From positions 186,001 through 250,000 of the forward strand of contig SVNH01000001.1 of the NCBI GenBank assembly GCA_015067005.1: a stretch of DNA of 64,000 nt, given 5' to 3'. The position numbers and the translations under genes are program-made. Source of the stretch: Ruminococcus flavefaciens (lineage in GTDB: Bacteria > Bacillota > Clostridia > Oscillospirales > Ruminococcaceae). Shown here piece by piece: positions 52,039 to 61,012 of the stretch. Position 1 is the stretch's first letter; each line of letters starts with the position of its first letter. The notes beneath the pieces were generated by a model. It searched no databases. It worked only from the letters and a program-made list of their open reading frames with translations, and was not told the origin of the DNA.

Positions 52039-54885
52039 ATGGCGAACAGATTAAAGAGATTTTTGCTGTGCCTTGCGGCGGTATCGCTTCTTAGCGTGAA
52101 CGGTAATATCTATGCGGATGATGAGAATTTCAGTGTCAAGACCGGCGTTCCGGAGGAGGATTCGACCGGGGAGGAGTCCGAAAGCAAGCGGAGTGAAACG
52201 GTAGAAGAGCCTGAAATAGATACGGCAGTGCTGGAGAAGTATTTCACTTATGCGGGAAGTTCCGAGGGACTTGACTTCTACCTCAGAAGCAGTGAACCGG
52301 ATGAAAAACAGATATGGGCGGAACACGGATTTCCCGAAGGGAAACCTGCCCGCAGAGCTAAGCTTGATCCGGATCAGGAAACTGCCAAAAAAGCTGCTGA
52401 ACAGGAAATATCCTCGATAAAGAATATGGGCGCAGCGGCTGCGCTCTACACTGAAAGCGGAAAGCCGGCAGCAGTATTCGAGGAGATCGCCTCATCGCCG
52501 GAATCGAATAGATACATAAGCGAAAAAGGACGTTTTATAGCTGAATTCAGCAATGGAAGTGTCAGCAGAGCATATAGGATAGTGTCATCGCTCGACAGTA
52601 AAAATGTGTTTTTCACCGACGGAACTGAAACTCTTGCTGTTATGTCGGATGACAACAAAAAAACGGATTCCGTTTACACATACACCTCGACAGGTGACGG
52701 TTACAGGCTGTATGAAGGCGAGTCAGCAGGAGCTGCCGCATGGATCTCGGAAGACGGAAAGCGCTTTCTCGGTGTTTATCGCTGCTGCTGTGAAAATGAT
52801 AAATTTCGTTTGCTTATCGACGACAGATATGCTACGCTCGGCATTGAGAATAAGGAGACCGGCTATATATGGTGGTCATCGCCGCTCGGAGCTTCGCAGG
52901 ATGAGTACGCAACAGACCTGCTCGTTGATGACCTGCGCTCTTCAAGCACAATGAAATACGGAGTTCCGTCAAAACGCAGCAGCAATAATATCCTGCGTTC
53001 GGGACATTCCTCCGATTGCTCGATAACCGTAAAGGACATCAGCGGCGGAGTAAAAGTGACATACGACTATAAAAAAGCCGGATTCAGCTATCCGGTCGAA
53101 TATACTCTTGAGGAGGATCATCTCAGGGCAAGCCTGAAAACATCGGAGATAACCGAGAGCAATGATTCAAATATCGCTACTGAGATAACTCTGCTCGGAA
53201 ACTTTGGTGCAGCTGATACGTCCGAGGAGGGGTACTATCTCATCCCTGACGGCTGCGGTGCGATCATGCGCTTCAATGGCAAGGGCAGCAGGAGTACCGA
53301 GAATTATCTGCAAAGAGTTTACGGCAGAGATGTTACAGCTGTTCCGCTCTCACGCGGACCTGTGACCGAACAGATATATATGCCGGTATATGGCATAGTG
53401 AAGCAGAATAACGCTCTTCTTGCGATAGCTGACAAGGGCGATTCAAACGCTCTTATCTCGGCTAAGCCTGCCCTGCGCTCGAATACCGGATATAACCTGT
53501 GCAGCTTCGTGTTTACGCTCAGAGGTACGGATACTTATTATATGTCCGGACGCAGCAATCAGGAGTTCACAGTATTTGAGCGCGGCGGCATTAATTGTGA
53601 CGATATTGAAGTGCGCTACTACCCTATTTCGGGAAAGGGGGCGGACTGCGTTGATATTGCCGCTCGTTACCGCGAATACCTCATGGATGAAAAAGGCGTG
53701 AAGCAGAAGTCCGAGCCTGATTACGCACCGCTGTTTATTGACCTTTATGGCGGAGTTCAGAAGAAGAAGTCCGTGCTTGGCATACCTGTTACTATGAAAA
53801 CTGCCGTTACTGAATATGATGAGGCGGAGGATATTCTTTCTGACCTCAGGGACGGCGGCGTTGACGATATTGTGGCTTCCTACGTCAACTGGACTAACGA
53901 CGGTATCAACAACAAGATAGATACGTCAGCGAAGCCTTCGCGTACACTCGGCGGAAAGAAAGCGTTCAGTTCACTGAAGGATTATGCTGAGGAGAATAAT
54001 GTCCGGCTATATCCGGTATCGGACAACAGCAGTTTCTATTCCGGAAACGGCTATTATTCGTTCAACGGCACTTCTGTGAGAATATCCGGAGTTTACTCAA
54101 AATCAGTTGACTACGATATGGCTTACGGCGTTACAGACAGCTTCAGCAAGGATAAACTCCTGCTTACTCCGCACTATTTTCAAAAGGTGCTGGGAAAAGT
54201 CGCTGACAGCTATGACAGCGCCGGACTTGAAGGCGTTTGTATCTCTAACCTCACGACCTCGCTTTACGGAGATTACGGCAGGAAGCGCATTTCACGCTAT
54301 GACGCCATGAATGAACTCACCGAGAGCTATGCGGAACTGAATGATAGTCTCGGCGGTGGGATACTTGCCGATAATGCAAATGCCTATGCTTTTCCGTATG
54401 TGAGCGCTGTGAAGAAAGTACCGCTCAGTTCGAGCCGCTTTGATGTTTTTGATGAGGATATACCGTTCTATCAGATGGTAATGCACGGCGTAGTGCCTTA
54501 TTCATCGCCGGCGGTGAATGCTTCGGCTGATCCGGAAACTCTGCTTCTCATGTCGGCAGCTACCGGAAGCTGTCTTAGCTTTGATATGCTCAGCGCGGAA
54601 ACATCTCTGCTAAAGGATACTGAGTTCGATATTTACTATTACGCAGATCAGGCTAACTGGAAGGATACTGCCGCTGCGGAGTATTCTCTCCTTGAACCGC
54701 TTCTGAGCGATATAAGCACAAGTACGATCACGGATTACGAAAATGACAAAGCCGGTAACAGGATAACTGTTGCCTATTCAAACGGTACTGTCGTAAGAGT
54801 TGATTTTAAGGATAAGAATATATGGTACAATGATAAACTGATAAGTCTCGGAAAAGAGGCTGAGGAAGGGGGGATCAGATACTGA
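52039..54885 (+). CDS. Large secreted protein of DUF5696 type, possible glycoside hydrolase
   Basis: 948 residues with a clear signal peptide (NRLKRFLLCLAAVSLLSVN, cleavage near IYA-DD) and no C-terminal anchor. Residues about 60-260 are variable. Residues about 260-560 are beta-rich, like the super-sandwich of several glycosidase families (GYIWWSSPLG, GYYLIPDGCGAIMRFNG, MPVYGIVKQN). Residues about 570-860 alternate strands and helices as a (beta/alpha) barrel would, with acidic residues at strand ends (LFIDLYGG, DIVASYVNWTNDG, GILADNANAY, PFYQMVMHG). I recall this layout as DUF5696. No catalytic pair can be named with confidence. It overlaps the next permease gene by one base. Confidence 0.7.
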   Translation: MANRLKRFLLCLAAVSLLSVNGNIYADDENFSVKTGVPEEDSTGEESESKRSETVEEPEIDTAVLEKYFTYAGSSEGLDFYLRSSEPDEKQIWAEHGFPEGKPARRAKLDPDQETAKKAAEQEISSIKNMGAAAALYTESGKPAAVFEEIASSPESNRYISEKGRFIAEFSNGSVSRAYRIVSSLDSKNVFFTDGTETLAVMSDDNKKTDSVYTYTSTGDGYRLYEGESAGAAAWISEDGKRFLGVYRCCCENDKFRLLIDDRYATLGIENKETGYIWWSSPLGASQDEYATDLLVDDLRSSSTMKYGVPSKRSSNNILRSGHSSDCSITVKDISGGVKVTYDYKKAGFSYPVEYTLEEDHLRASLKTSEITESNDSNIATEITLLGNFGAADTSEEGYYLIPDGCGAIMRFNGKGSRSTENYLQRVYGRDVTAVPLSRGPVTEQIYMPVYGIVKQNNALLAIADKGDSNALISAKPALRSNTGYNLCSFVFTLRGTDTYYMSGRSNQEFTVFERGGINCDDIEVRYYPISGKGADCVDIAARYREYLMDEKGVKQKSEPDYAPLFIDLYGGVQKKKSVLGIPVTMKTAVTEYDEAEDILSDLRDGGVDDIVASYVNWTNDGINNKIDTSAKPSRTLGGKKAFSSLKDYAEENNVRLYPVSDNSSFYSGNGYYSFNGTSVRISGVYSKSVDYDMAYGVTDSFSKDKLLLTPHYFQKVLGKVADSYDSAGLEGVCISNLTTSLYGDYGRKRISRYDAMNELTESYAELNDSLGGGILADNANAYAFPYVSAVKKVPLSSSRFDVFDEDIPFYQMVMHGVVPYSSPAVNASADPETLLLMSAATGSCLSFDMLSAETSLLKDTEFDIYYYADQANWKDTAAAEYSLLEPLLSDISTSTITDYENDKAGNRITVAYSNGTVVRVDFKDKNIWYNDKLISLGKEAEEGGIRY

Positions 54886-55808
54886 TGAAGAAGCAAAGGG
54901 AGGCAAAGCGGCCTCGGCTTTCTTATGAGCGCAGAAAAGCGCTCTGCGGATACGGCTTCATTTCGCTGTGGCTTATCGGAACGATAGCCTTTTTTCTGAT
55001 ACCTCTCGGAAAGTCGCTGTGGTACTCGTTCAATACCGTTACTATCGAACCGGGCAGACTGAACATGAAGTGGACAGGTCTTTCAAATTACCGTGCTGCT
55101 CTCGATAAGGATCCCTATTATACCGATTATCTTGTCGATACACTTATCGAAACACTATGGAAAACTCCGCTGATACTGATTTTCTCGCTGTTCATTGCAG
55201 TGATACTGAATCAGAAATTCAAGGGACGAGGTTTTGCGAGGGCGATATTCTTCCTGCCTGTTATAATCGCAACAGGACCGGTATTCAAGATAATCAGCGG
55301 TGATATGGAGTCCACAGGCAATAACGGCTCTGCTAAATTCTCAACTATGTTCTCGACTGATCTTGTCGGCGACCTTATGCGTTTTCTTGGCATATACAAC
55401 ATAAGTCCGCGCATGACTGAGTTTATTACAGCAGTTGCGGATAATGTATTTGGCATAGTATGGAGCTCAGGTATACAGATACTTCTGTTTCTGGCGGCTT
55501 TGCAGAATATACCGCCGTCGGCAAAGGAAGCAGCTCAGCTTGAGGGCGCGACCTCGTGGGAGTTTTTCTGGAAGATAACCTTCCCGTATGTGAGTCCTTT
55601 TGTGTTGGTAAACCTTATATATACAGTAATAGACTCGTTTACAAACCCGCTGAATAAGGTAATGGAGCGAATACTCGTGTTCCAGAATCAGGACATCAAT
55701 TACGGACTTGCTTCGGCAATGGCATGGATATATTTTGTAATTGTACTTGCTGCTGTCGGCATAGTTACAGCAGTAGTAAACAAATTCGTTTACTACGAAG
55801 TGGAATAG
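54885..55808 (+). CDS. Sugar ABC transporter permease, MalF type (pair 2)
   Basis: A 307-residue permease with six helices. The EAA loop reads KEAAQLEGATSWEFFWKITFP (about residues 210-230). The N terminus is strongly basic. Its ATG overlaps the stop of the DUF5696-type gene (TGATG). The second partner follows after 10 bp. Having a second permease pair in one operon with a single solute-binding gene is unusual. Confidence 0.92.
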   Translation: MKKQREAKRPRLSYERRKALCGYGFISLWLIGTIAFFLIPLGKSLWYSFNTVTIEPGRLNMKWTGLSNYRAALDKDPYYTDYLVDTLIETLWKTPLILIFSLFIAVILNQKFKGRGFARAIFFLPVIIATGPVFKIISGDMESTGNNGSAKFSTMFSTDLVGDLMRFLGIYNISPRMTEFITAVADNVFGIVWSSGIQILLFLAALQNIPPSAKEAAQLEGATSWEFFWKITFPYVSPFVLVNLIYTVIDSFTNPLNKVMERILVFQNQDINYGLASAMAWIYFVIVLAAVGIVTAVVNKFVYYEVE

Positions 55809-55818
55809 GGGGCGGAAT

Positions 55819-56763
55819 ATGGATAATACTGTTAATTCCGCTCTGAAAATGAAACGAAAGGCGCACAAGAGATTTTCGGAATGGGTTTGGGTGATATTCA
55901 GAGCCTGCATACTCATCGGGCTTTCTTTCATCATACTCTATCCGCTTATCTATATGATAAGCTGTTCGTTCCGCGAAAGAAGCGATATGAACGATCCGAC
56001 AGTAATGTGGATACCGCGCCATACTACGCTTTCAGTAATGCGTGAGACTGCTGAGGCTATGGACTTCTGGCAGACATTGCAGAATACACTTCTGCTGAAT
56101 ATAGGCTGTTCGATAGTGCAGGTCTATTCGTGTGCTTTGACAGGCTATGGCTTTGCGAGATTCAGCTTCAAGGGAAAGAAGCTGCTGTTCGGTATAGTTA
56201 TAATGATGATACTTGTTCCAACACAGATAATCTCACTGCCGCTGTTCTTTCAGTTCAGGTATTTTCTGGGAAGTCCTGACATCAACCTCATCGACACCAT
56301 GTGGACGATGTATCTTCCGGCAATGACCGCAAACGGCATACGTTCCGGACTTATGATATTTATATTCCGTCAGTTTTTCAAGGGACTTCCGCGTGAACTT
56401 GAGGATGCTGCATATATCGACGGCTGCGGTCCGTTCATGACATTTCTCCGCGTCATGATGCCGAATGCGCTTTCGGCGTTCCTGACTGTATTCCTCTTCT
56501 CGGTAGTATGGTACTGGAACGATTATTACATAAGCGCGGTATTCTTCAATAACACACAGACTGTTTCGACCGCGCTCTATAACCTTGACAGCATTCTTGC
56601 TCAGAGGATATTCGGGGATGCTACGATACAACTTGATGCCCGCGAGCAGGTAGTCTGGAAACAGGCTGGATGTCTTATCTCGATAGCACCCTTGCTGATA
56701 ATGTATATGTTCCTTCAGAAATACTTTACCGAAGGTATCGAGCGCTCGGGACTTGTCGGGTAA
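55819..56763 (+). CDS. Sugar ABC transporter permease, MalG type (pair 2)
   Basis: A 314-residue MalG-type permease with six helices. The EAA loop reads LEDAAYIDGCGPFMTFLRVMMP (about residues 194-215), and LYPLIYMISCSFRERSDM is near the N terminus. A GGGGCGG-type site precedes the ATG. It ends the operon; no ATPase gene or clear terminator follows before the sigma factor gene 106 bp away. Confidence 0.92.
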   Translation: MDNTVNSALKMKRKAHKRFSEWVWVIFRACILIGLSFIILYPLIYMISCSFRERSDMNDPTVMWIPRHTTLSVMRETAEAMDFWQTLQNTLLLNIGCSIVQVYSCALTGYGFARFSFKGKKLLFGIVIMMILVPTQIISLPLFFQFRYFLGSPDINLIDTMWTMYLPAMTANGIRSGLMIFIFRQFFKGLPRELEDAAYIDGCGPFMTFLRVMMPNALSAFLTVFLFSVVWYWNDYYISAVFFNNTQTVSTALYNLDSILAQRIFGDATIQLDAREQVVWKQAGCLISIAPLLIMYMFLQKYFTEGIERSGLVG

Positions 56764-56842
56764 GCATTGAACTTTTAACCCCCTCTTCAGAAATATTTTA
56801 TAGCTGCGTCACAAATCATCCTTGCAAAGCGTTATATTATAT

Positions 56843-56852
56843 GAGACGTCTC
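56843..56852. promoter_or_regulatory. Perfect 10-bp palindrome upstream of the ECF sigma gene
   Basis: GAGACGTCTC lies 17 bases before the sigma factor ATG. Its right half (CGTCTC) resembles an ECF-sigma -10 element and TGCAAAG 18 bases upstream could be the -35, which would make the operon autoregulated. No standard sigma-A promoter is evident here. Confidence 0.35.
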
Positions 56853-56869
56853 GAAGGGAAGGTGATATA

Positions 56870-57391
56870 ATGGATCTTCATGAATCAATAAAAATACAGA
56901 AGCTGTACGAGATATACGAACAGCCGATGTATCGTATCGCCTATGCGTTTCTGCACAACAGGGAAATGGCTGAGGACGCTGTATCCGAAGCATTTGTCCG
57001 GATAATCGGTAAAATAAAACGGTTAGGAGACGCTGAAAGCCCAAAAACGAAAAGTTATATTGTAAAAGTGATAAAAAGCACGTCTATCGGCATATATCGC
57101 CGGAACAAACGCAAGTATACGTATGAACAGCCTATTGATGACAGTGTTATGCAGTTATCCGATCCGCTGACAAATGTTGAGGATAAGATAATTGCAGGAA
57201 GCACCGGTGAGATAATGAACGGTCTTGAAGAGACCGACCGGACGATAGTGATGTTCAGATGCAGATACGAAATGCCTTACAAGGAGATAGCACAGCGGAC
57301 TTCGATGAGTGAAGCAGCTGTCCGGAAGCGTTTTGAACGTGCGAAAAGGCGGATAATAAAACTGAGAGGAGAGAATCCAAATGAAAACTGA
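56870..57391 (+). CDS. ECF-type RNA polymerase sigma factor
   Basis: A 173-residue sigma factor with region 2 (MYRIAYAFLHNREMAEDAVSEAFVRI, shown in part: AEDAVSEAFVRI) and region 4 (YKEIAQRTSMSEAAVRKRFERA, helix-turn-helix at about 143-160), and no region 1 or 3. It directs polymerase to a small regulon. AAGGTGAT precedes ATG 56870. The following gene overlaps its end by 11 bp and encodes a single-pass membrane protein likely to be its anti-sigma factor. What the pair senses is unknown; the upstream sugar operon is a possible but unproven target. Confidence 0.88.
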   Translation: MDLHESIKIQKLYEIYEQPMYRIAYAFLHNREMAEDAVSEAFVRIIGKIKRLGDAESPKTKSYIVKVIKSTSIGIYRRNKRKYTYEQPIDDSVMQLSDPLTNVEDKIIAGSTGEIMNGLEETDRTIVMFRCRYEMPYKEIAQRTSMSEAAVRKRFERAKRRIIKLRGENPNEN

Positions 57392-58724
57392 CTGGAACAA
57401 AATCGTTGAGGAAGCGTTTGAATCCAACGAAACTCACGTATTCTCAGAGAAGTATTGCCGCCGGCGCTCAGAATTGCAAGGAGGAAATACTATGGAGAAA
57501 AGAAGAATAACACAGAAAACACGCCGTTTCAATGCAGGTATCGCAGCAACTGCCGCAGCTATCCTCATCATTCCGGCAGCAACAGTCGGCGTTATGCATT
57601 TTTCATCGTCCGGAAAGGGCGGCGGCGATAAGTTCGGCGCAGCAGTCGAGGAAACAACTGCCGTAACAACAACTCTTGCTGCTGAAGCTTCAACAGAGGC
57701 TCTCACAGAGGCGCAGACAGATATTATGGAGCATGAAAAGACCGTCGCAGAGCAGCGTGAAGAGGAAAGAAAAAAATATTATATTGATGAAAAACGCGAT
57801 GATTTTGACAGCACAGAACAGTATCAGGTAGTTTATAACAACATCCCTGAGAATCTCAAACGCGATCCGGATGGCTTCAAGTTCGGATACTATATAAACG
57901 GTGAGCGTCAGACCGGCGGTATAACTCCTACACTTGCACATTTTAATAGTGCTGAAAAGTGGGAGGATCTGCTTGATTATACCTTCAACAGACAGGGAAA
58001 TTACCGTTCTGCAAGAACTGAGGACTATGTTCTCGGTGAGGGAGATAACGAAAGACACGTTTATATCAGTTACAGACAGGAAGGTCCTCACGAGCCTGAG
58101 TATGAAGGTGACAGATCTATATCTGAGGAAGACTGGGCAAGATGTGTACAGGGCGGTTATTTCAACCGAGATGTTGTTATCAGATTCAGCGGTACAGACC
58201 ATTTTGTAACTCTTGCTGTTCACAATACGATCCCTGAGAATGAACTCAGATACTTCATCGAGGGCGTTGAACTAAAAGATAAGTCACAGACGGAATCAAA
58301 TGCACAGGATGTGTATTATACGTTAACATTGTCTGAAAAAACAAATGATGCGCTAGGTGCTTCAGCTAACTCAGCAATGGCAAACGCTGTTGTGGACAAT
58401 TTTAGCCTTGATATGTATATGGCAGATAATACCGAAGAATACGATCAGAGCATAGCAGATCGTACCGCAGCAATTGAGAAGAGCGGCGCAAAATATACTG
58501 TCTATGATGATCCGGTAATTGAAAACAAGAGCATATATATTGCTGTAAGGGATGATAAGCCGGTCGAGATAATGATAGGCTACAAGGAATATGGAGTATA
58601 TGCAATTCTTGAACCTCAGAAGGAGCTTTCAGTTGAAGAGGCAAAGAAGATCGCTGAGGAGGCTGTTATCGAAAAGACAACAATGCCCTCTGATATCGCC
58701 GAGGCTTTGAACAGCGGCAACTGA
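57381..58724 (+). CDS. Single-pass membrane protein, probable anti-sigma factor
   Basis: 447 residues. The first 50 residues are cytoplasmic (IVEEAFESN, FSEKYCRRR, followed by a basic KRRITQKTRR). One transmembrane helix spans about 50-72. The rest is extracellular: a Thr/Glu-rich linker, a charged coil (EKTVAEQREEERKK) and about 320 residues that form a folded domain with two similar halves (TLAVHNTIPENELRY and later segments). Overlap with the sigma gene and topology point to an anti-sigma factor that senses an external signal. A perfect AAGGAGG with an in-frame ATG at 57492 lies inside the gene and could give a shorter form lacking residues 1-37. Confidence 0.7.
   Translation: MKTDWNKIVEEAFESNETHVFSEKYCRRRSELQGGNTMEKRRITQKTRRFNAGIAATAAAILIIPAATVGVMHFSSSGKGGGDKFGAAVEETTAVTTTLAAEASTEALTEAQTDIMEHEKTVAEQREEERKKYYIDEKRDDFDSTEQYQVVYNNIPENLKRDPDGFKFGYYINGERQTGGITPTLAHFNSAEKWEDLLDYTFNRQGNYRSARTEDYVLGEGDNERHVYISYRQEGPHEPEYEGDRSISEEDWARCVQGGYFNRDVVIRFSGTDHFVTLAVHNTIPENELRYFIEGVELKDKSQTESNAQDVYYTLTLSEKTNDALGASANSAMANAVVDNFSLDMYMADNTEEYDQSIADRTAAIEKSGAKYTVYDDPVIENKSIYIAVRDDKPVEIMIGYKEYGVYAILEPQKELSVEEAKKIAEEAVIEKTTMPSDIAEALNSGN
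57477..57494 (+). promoter_or_regulatory. Internal ribosome binding site and start within the anti-sigma gene
   Basis: AAGGAGG (57478-57484) lies 7 bases before an in-frame ATG (57492). It is a better match than the site used by the full-length start at 57381. Confidence 0.6.
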
Positions 58725-58792
58725 TATGTACAGGGCGGCTGCATTTATTATAATGTATATAATAGCGTGTATTACAACAAGAAGTGATAAAG

Positions 58793-58817
58793 GGGAGCGG
58801 TAACGCTCCCTTTTTAT
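58793..58817 (+). terminator. Terminator after the sigma/anti-sigma operon
   Basis: A perfect 7-bp GC-rich stem (58793-58799 with 58804-58810), GTAA loop, followed by TTTTTAT. Confidence 0.88.
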
Positions 58818-58824
58818 ATTGGAC

Positions 58825-58852
58825 TTGACAAAGTGGCAGGCTGTTATATAAT
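58825..58852 (+). promoter_or_regulatory. Distal promoter upstream of the S10 operon
   Basis: Perfect TTGACA (58825-58830), 16-base spacer, TATAAT (58847-58852). Confidence 0.55.
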
Positions 58853-58968
58853 ATATATGTGTTCGTTTTAATTTATGTGAGCAGAATCGGTTTACATAAA
58901 TTGTTAAAACAAAATTATCGTTCACGAAAAATTTACAAATTATTTCGCAAACTTTTGCCGTGAAACTA

Positions 58969-58997
58969 TTGCAATCTGACCAGATATATGGTAAAAT
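58969..58997 (+). promoter_or_regulatory. Proximal promoter of the S10 operon
   Basis: TTGCAA (58969-58974), 17-base spacer, TAAAAT (58992-58997), about 320 bases before rpsJ. Confidence 0.6.
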
Positions 58998-59003
58998 TAT
59001 ACC

Positions 59004-59236
59004 TGTTGAGCGCGCTGAAAGTGCGCTGACTGCAGAAGATATGCGTTGAAACGGAAGGTTGCTGCCGGTATGGCAGGTAATTTCCGCGGAGTATGTCCGA
59101 TTTTAAACCGGGCGAATGGGATAACGGACACTGTTTGTGGTTATGATCGCACAGCTTGCGTATGTGCGGTAATGCTATATTTGTGTCTCAATATGTCTGT
59201 TACGGCTCGGAAAACAACGGTTTTTCGAGTTTTTTT
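59004..59236 (+). promoter_or_regulatory. Structured leader of the S10 operon with an internal terminator
   Basis: The roughly 300-nt leader contains hairpins at 59009-59027 and 59150-59175 and a GTCCG...CGGAC pairing. It ends in a 10-bp stem (59206-59215 with 59220-59229) followed by seven T residues, an intrinsic terminator about 80 bases before rpsJ. This suggests control by attenuation, perhaps by a ribosomal protein. The open frame at 59046-59252 crosses the terminator and is not supported as a gene. 58725-59315 holds no other gene. Confidence 0.6.
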
Positions 59237-59315
59237 ATCAGATAAAGCATGAAACACACGGAAACGTGTGAATTCCCAGAAAGCGTCCCCGTAAATTTTT
59301 CAAGGAGGCGAAATT

Positions 59316-59630
59316 ATGGCAGTCAACGAAAAGATCAGATTCAAGATCAAGGGTTACGATCACGCTACTGTTGATATTGCAGCAGCTAAGATCGTTGAGG
59401 CAGCTAAGAGAAGCGGTGCAAGAGTTTCAGGACCTATCCCGCTCCCGACAGACAAGGAAATCGTTACTATCCTTCGTGCTGTTCACAAGTACAAGGACAG
59501 CCGCGAGCAGTTCGAAATGAGAACTCACAAGAGACTCGTAGACGTTATCCGTCCTACTGACAAGACAACTGCTGCTCTTGATAAGCTTGAGATCCCCGCA
59601 GGCGTAGACGTTGTTATGGAGGTTAAGTAA
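59316..59630 (+). CDS. rpsJ: Ribosomal protein S10
   Basis: 104-residue small-subunit protein, also a transcription antitermination factor (NusE). [24 protein letters not shown] and [12 protein letters not shown] are canonical. AAGGAGG precedes the ATG. First gene of the S10 operon; 108 bp with short hairpins separate it from rplC. Confidence 0.98.
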   Translation: MAVNEKIRFKIKGYDHATVDIAAAKIVEAAKRSGARVSGPIPLPTDKEIVTILRAVHKYKDSREQFEMRTHKRLVDVIRPTDKTTAALDKLEIPAGVDVVMEVK

Positions 59631-59738
59631 TTAACCGAAATTACGCTGAAAATCACCGTTTGGGAAACGGAATGGCGGTAGTCCGCCGGTCATGTTGACA
59701 ACCTTTGTCAACCAATAACCTAACAGGAGGAAAACGAT

Positions 59739-60371
59739 ATGCAGAAAGGTATTATCGGCAAGAAGATCGGTATGACACAGATCTTCGATGAAACAGGAAA
59801 AGTTGTTCCTGTAACAGTAGTAGAAGCCGGTCCGTGCGTAGTAGTACAGAAGAAAACTGTTGAAAACGACGGATACGCAGCACTTCAGCTGGGTTACGGC
59901 GATGTTAAGATCCAGAGAATGAACAAGCCTCTCAGAGGTCACTTCGAGAAAGTTGATGTTGCTTGTAAGTCAACTCTTAAAGAGTTCAGACTTGACGACT
60001 GCGATTCACTCAATGTCGGCGACATTATCAAGGCTGATACTTTTGCAGTAGGCGACGCTATCGACGTTGTCGGCACAAGCAAGGGTAAGGGCTACGCTGG
60101 CCCGATCAAGCGCAACAACCAGCACAGACTCAAGGAAACTCACGGTACCGGTCCTGTTCACAGACAGGCAGGTTCAATGGGTGCTTGCTCCTCACCTTCA
60201 AGAATTTTCAAGGGCAAGATCCTCGCTGGTCACATGGGCGCTGAACAGGTAACTGTACAGAATCTCGAAATAGTTAAAATAGACGCAGAGAACAATCTCA
60301 TCGCTATCAAGGGCGCTATCCCCGGTCCTAAGGGCGGTATCGTTTGTATCGTTGACAGCGTTAAGGCTTAA
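59739..60371 (+). CDS. rplC: Ribosomal protein L3
   Basis: 210-residue large-subunit protein that starts 23S rRNA assembly. [15 protein letters not shown] at the N terminus and [21 protein letters not shown] near residues 147-167 are typical. AGGAGG lies 7-8 bases upstream of the ATG. Confidence 0.98.
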   Translation: MQKGIIGKKIGMTQIFDETGKVVPVTVVEAGPCVVVQKKTVENDGYAALQLGYGDVKIQRMNKPLRGHFEKVDVACKSTLKEFRLDDCDSLNVGDIIKADTFAVGDAIDVVGTSKGKGYAGPIKRNNQHRLKETHGTGPVHRQAGSMGACSSPSRIFKGKILAGHMGAEQVTVQNLEIVKIDAENNLIAIKGAIPGPKGGIVCIVDSVKA

Positions 60372-60388
60372 GGAAGGAGGAAGCGTAA

Positions 60389-61012
60389 ATGTCTACAATT
60401 TCAGTATTTGATATGACAGGTAAGCAGGTTTCCGAAACAGAACTCAATGACGCAGTTTTCGGAATTACTCCAAATGAAGCTGTTATGCACGCAATGGTAG
60501 TTAATTACCTCGCTAACCAGAGACAGGGCACACAGTCCACACTTACAAGAACAGAAGTAAGCGGCGGCGGAAGAAAGCCTTGGAGACAGAAGGGAACAGG
60601 TCACGCAAGACAGGGTTCAACACGTGCTCCTCAGTGGGTTCACGGCGGAATCGCTCTCGGACCAAAGCCCAGAGATTACAGATACGCACTCAATAAGAAG
60701 GTTCGCAGACTCGCTATGAGATCAGCTCTTTCAACTAAGGTGCTCGATAACAACATGATCGTTCTTGATGCTCTCACACTCGACAGCTACAAGACAAAGA
60801 CTGTTGTTGAAATGCTCAAGGCTCTCGGCGTTGAGGGTAAGGCTCTCATCGTTACAGCTGAAGCAGATTCAAAGGTTATCAAGAGCGCAGCTAACATCCC
60901 AGGTGTTAAGACTGCTGCTGTAAACACACTCAATGTTTACGACATCCTCAACTATGACAAGTTCATCGTTGTTAAGAATGCCGTTGGAAAGATCGAGGAG
61001 GTATACGCATGA
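60389..61012 (+). CDS. rplD: Ribosomal protein L4
   Basis: 207-residue large-subunit protein; its extended loop ([19 protein letters not shown]) reaches the peptide exit tunnel. In E. coli L4 represses its own S10 operon, so it is a candidate ligand for the structured leader here. AAGGAGG precedes the ATG. It overlaps rplW by 4 bases. Confidence 0.98.
   Translation: MSTISVFDMTGKQVSETELNDAVFGITPNEAVMHAMVVNYLANQRQGTQSTLTRTEVSGGGRKPWRQKGTGHARQGSTRAPQWVHGGIALGPKPRDYRYALNKKVRRLAMRSALSTKVLDNNMIVLDALTLDSYKTKTVVEMLKALGVEGKALIVTAEADSKVIKSAANIPGVKTAAVNTLNVYDILNYDKFIVVKNAVGKIEEVYA

Noticed and set aside
59046..59252. A 68-codon frame before rpsJ
   Set aside because: It runs through the leader's terminator hairpin, has no ribosome binding site, and its translation looks random.
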